7,754 bases of DNA from CAZBUH01 sp964495095. Lineage in GTDB: Bacteria; Bacillota; Clostridia; Oscillospirales; Oscillospiraceae. The notes beneath the pieces were generated by a model, which saw only the letters and a program-made list of their open reading frames with translations, was not told the origin of the DNA and did not search any database. Positions 6,612 through 7,754 of the stretch are shown in pieces; position 1 is the stretch's first letter; each line of letters starts with the position of its first letter. The stretch covers positions 1-7,754 of the forward strand of contig CAZBUH010000091.1 of NCBI GenBank assembly GCA_964495095.1, read 5' to 3'. Both the position numbers and the translations under genes were made by a program.

Positions 6612-7753
6612 AAAAGAGCTGCGACGTTATAATTATCGGCGGCGGCATCATCGGCTGCGCCACCGCATTTGAGCTTGCAAAGCGGGGCATAACCGACGTG
6701 CTCCTTATAGAAAAGCGCTTCCTGGGGGCCGGGGCCACCGGTCGCTGCGGCGCCGGAATCCGCCAGCAGTGGGGCGCGGAGCTGAACGCCCGCATCGCCA
6801 TGGAGAGCACCCACATTTTTGAAAACCTTGAGGAGTACACAGGCTATAAGGGCAACTGCGGGCTGCACCAGGGGGGATATCTGCTGGTGGCCTATACGGA
6901 GAAGGAATGGGAGCAGTTTAAGAAAAACCTGGAGGTGCAGCACCGGCTTGGCATCGACTCCCGGGCGGTATCAATAGAAGAGGCAAAGGAGATTGTGCCA
7001 TACCTGAACACCGAGGGCGTCTACGGCGCGACCTTCTGCCAGAAGGACGGCCATGCCGACCCGTTTAAGTGCATCGAGGCATACGCCATGGGGGCAAAGC
7101 GCATGGGCGTGGATATCCAGACGTACACGGAGGTGACGGGACTTACCGTCTCCGGCGGAAAGATAACGGGCGTTGACACCACCGCCGGCCACGTGGCCTC
7201 CGGCACCGTTATAAACTGTGCCAACACAAGGGCACCGGAGCTTGCAAAGCTCGTGGGGGAGGACATCCCGGTTACGCCGGAGCGCCATCAGGCGCTGGTG
7301 ACGGAGCCTGTGGCGCCCCTTATTGAGCCTATGGTCATGGCCTTTTCAAAAAATTATTATGTGCAGCAGACGCCCCACGGCAGCTTCGTTATGGGCATCG
7401 GCCCACAGGAGGCACCCAGCCACAACTTTAACTCCACATGGCAGTTTTTGGAGAAAAACTGCGCCGTCATGTGCGAGGCGCTGCCCATACTGAGAAAGCT
7501 CAAGGTGGTGCGCCAGTGGGCGGGACAGTACGATTTAAGTCCTGACAGAAATCCCGTCATCGACGAGGCTGCGGCCGCCTCCGGCTTCTGGAGCGTGTGC
7601 GGCTTCTCAGGCCACGGCTTTATGGTGGCGCCCAGAGTGTCGATGCTTGTGGCGAACAAAATCGCCGGTATGGACGACACAATGGATATATCTATGTTCA
7701 GCAAAAAGCGCTACGAGACAGGCGATTTACTTATAGAGCCCGCTGTGGTATAA
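6608..7753 (+). CDS. DAO-family FAD-dependent amine/amino-acid dehydrogenase subunit (beta)
   Basis: A 381-aa glycine/D-amino-acid oxidase (DAO)-family flavoprotein, complete. The FAD Rossmann motif GGGIIG lies at residues 11-16, with E35 closing the beta-alpha-beta unit. GAGATGRCGAGIRQQWG (40-56) is the flavin-contacting loop typical of the SoxB/HcnC/proline-dehydrogenase beta group. The C-terminal WSVCGFSGHGFMVAPRVSM is the conserved second flavin/substrate region. It is the likely catalytic subunit, removing a hydride from an amine or amino acid (proline, hydroxyproline, sarcosine, glycine or opine are the family's known substrates). Which one applies cannot be told here. It would not use oxygen in an anaerobe; electrons should go to the Fe-S/FAD partners encoded upstream. 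GAGGAGG (6594-6600) stands 7 nt before the ATG. No terminator follows before the window ends. Confidence 0.9.
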   Translation: MKKSCDVIIIGGGIIGCATAFELAKRGITDVLLIEKRFLGAGATGRCGAGIRQQWGAELNARIAMESTHIFENLEEYTGYKGNCGLHQGGYLLVAYTEKEWEQFKKNLEVQHRLGIDSRAVSIEEAKEIVPYLNTEGVYGATFCQKDGHADPFKCIEAYAMGAKRMGVDIQTYTEVTGLTVSGGKITGVDTTAGHVASGTVINCANTRAPELAKLVGEDIPVTPERHQALVTEPVAPLIEPMVMAFSKNYYVQQTPHGSFVMGIGPQEAPSHNFNSTWQFLEKNCAVMCEALPILRKLKVVRQWAGQYDLSPDRNPVIDEAAAASGFWSVCGFSGHGFMVAPRVSMLVANKIAGMDDTMDISMFSKKRYETGDLLIEPAVV

Positions 7754-7754
7754 T

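Noticed and set aside
4429..7753. Reading the operon as a hydrogen cyanide synthase (hcnABC)
   Set aside because: The HcnA/B/C-like folds are shared with opine oxidases and proline/hydroxyproline dehydrogenases. The added ferredoxin gene and detached BFD gene are not HcnABC features, so cyanide production cannot be claimed.
7726..7754. TTTACT-17-TATAAT at the very end of the window
   Set aside because: The -10-like hexamer overlaps the last codon and stop of the final gene and the -35 matches only 4 of 6. Nothing downstream is visible to judge it as a promoter.

Overview
The window is about 57% G+C by eye and looks like a chromosomal piece of an anaerobic Bacillota species, most likely a clostridial/Oscillospiraceae-type gut bacterium. 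This is an inference from three things: a single RNase J as the visible major RNase, two promoters that match the sigma-A consensus exactly with 17-bp spacers, and tightly overlapping genes with purine-rich ribosome binding sites. Species cannot be assigned from the sequence alone. All recognised intact genes lie on the + strand.

Layout. (1) 2-103 is the C-terminal tail of ribosomal protein L1 (rplA), followed by a strong intrinsic terminator (108-143). The usual L10 leader and rplJ are not next. (2) 144-1072 has no intact gene. On the minus strand at 244-614 lies a decayed, internally deleted IS110-family transposase. The rest (615-1072) is unassigned. (3) A perfect promoter (1073-1101) drives RNase J through a leader of about 230 nt with several predicted hairpins. 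A small ArsC/Spx-like thioredoxin-fold protein overlaps the end of rnj by 4 nt. (4) A second perfect promoter (3351-3379) is followed within about 60 nt by an intrinsic-terminator-like hairpin, then by an AraC-family regulator gene. (5) A 247-bp intergenic region holds a third promoter (4292-4320), repeated TGCACA boxes, a dyad inside the promoter spacer and a 13-bp leader hairpin. (6) From 4429 to 7753 runs a tightly overlapping five-gene operon for a multi-subunit flavin/iron-sulfur dehydrogenase.

How the genes work together. The five-gene operon encodes a [2Fe-2S] protein, an FAD/NAD(P) disulfide-oxidoreductase-fold subunit, a two-cluster [4Fe-4S] ferredoxin subunit, a BFD-type [2Fe-2S] protein and a DAO-family FAD dehydrogenase. 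Together these match the parts of the HcnABC / opine oxidase / D-hydroxyproline dehydrogenase / thermococcal dye-linked L-proline dehydrogenase superfamily. Here the alpha subunit is split into three separate genes and an extra ferredoxin gene sits between two of them. The likely role is oxidation of an amino acid or other secondary/primary amine at the DAO-type subunit, with electrons passing through Fe-S clusters to the FAD/NAD subunit. The substrate cannot be read from the sequence.

The adjacent AraC-type regulator is the natural candidate to control the operon. Pairs of TGCA(C/T)A boxes, each spaced exactly 22 bp, occur both in the regulator's own promoter (TGCATA, 3339 and 3361) and upstream of the operon (TGCACA, 4195 and 4217). 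This suggests a self-regulating, substrate-responsive circuit, which is the most interesting testable point in the window.
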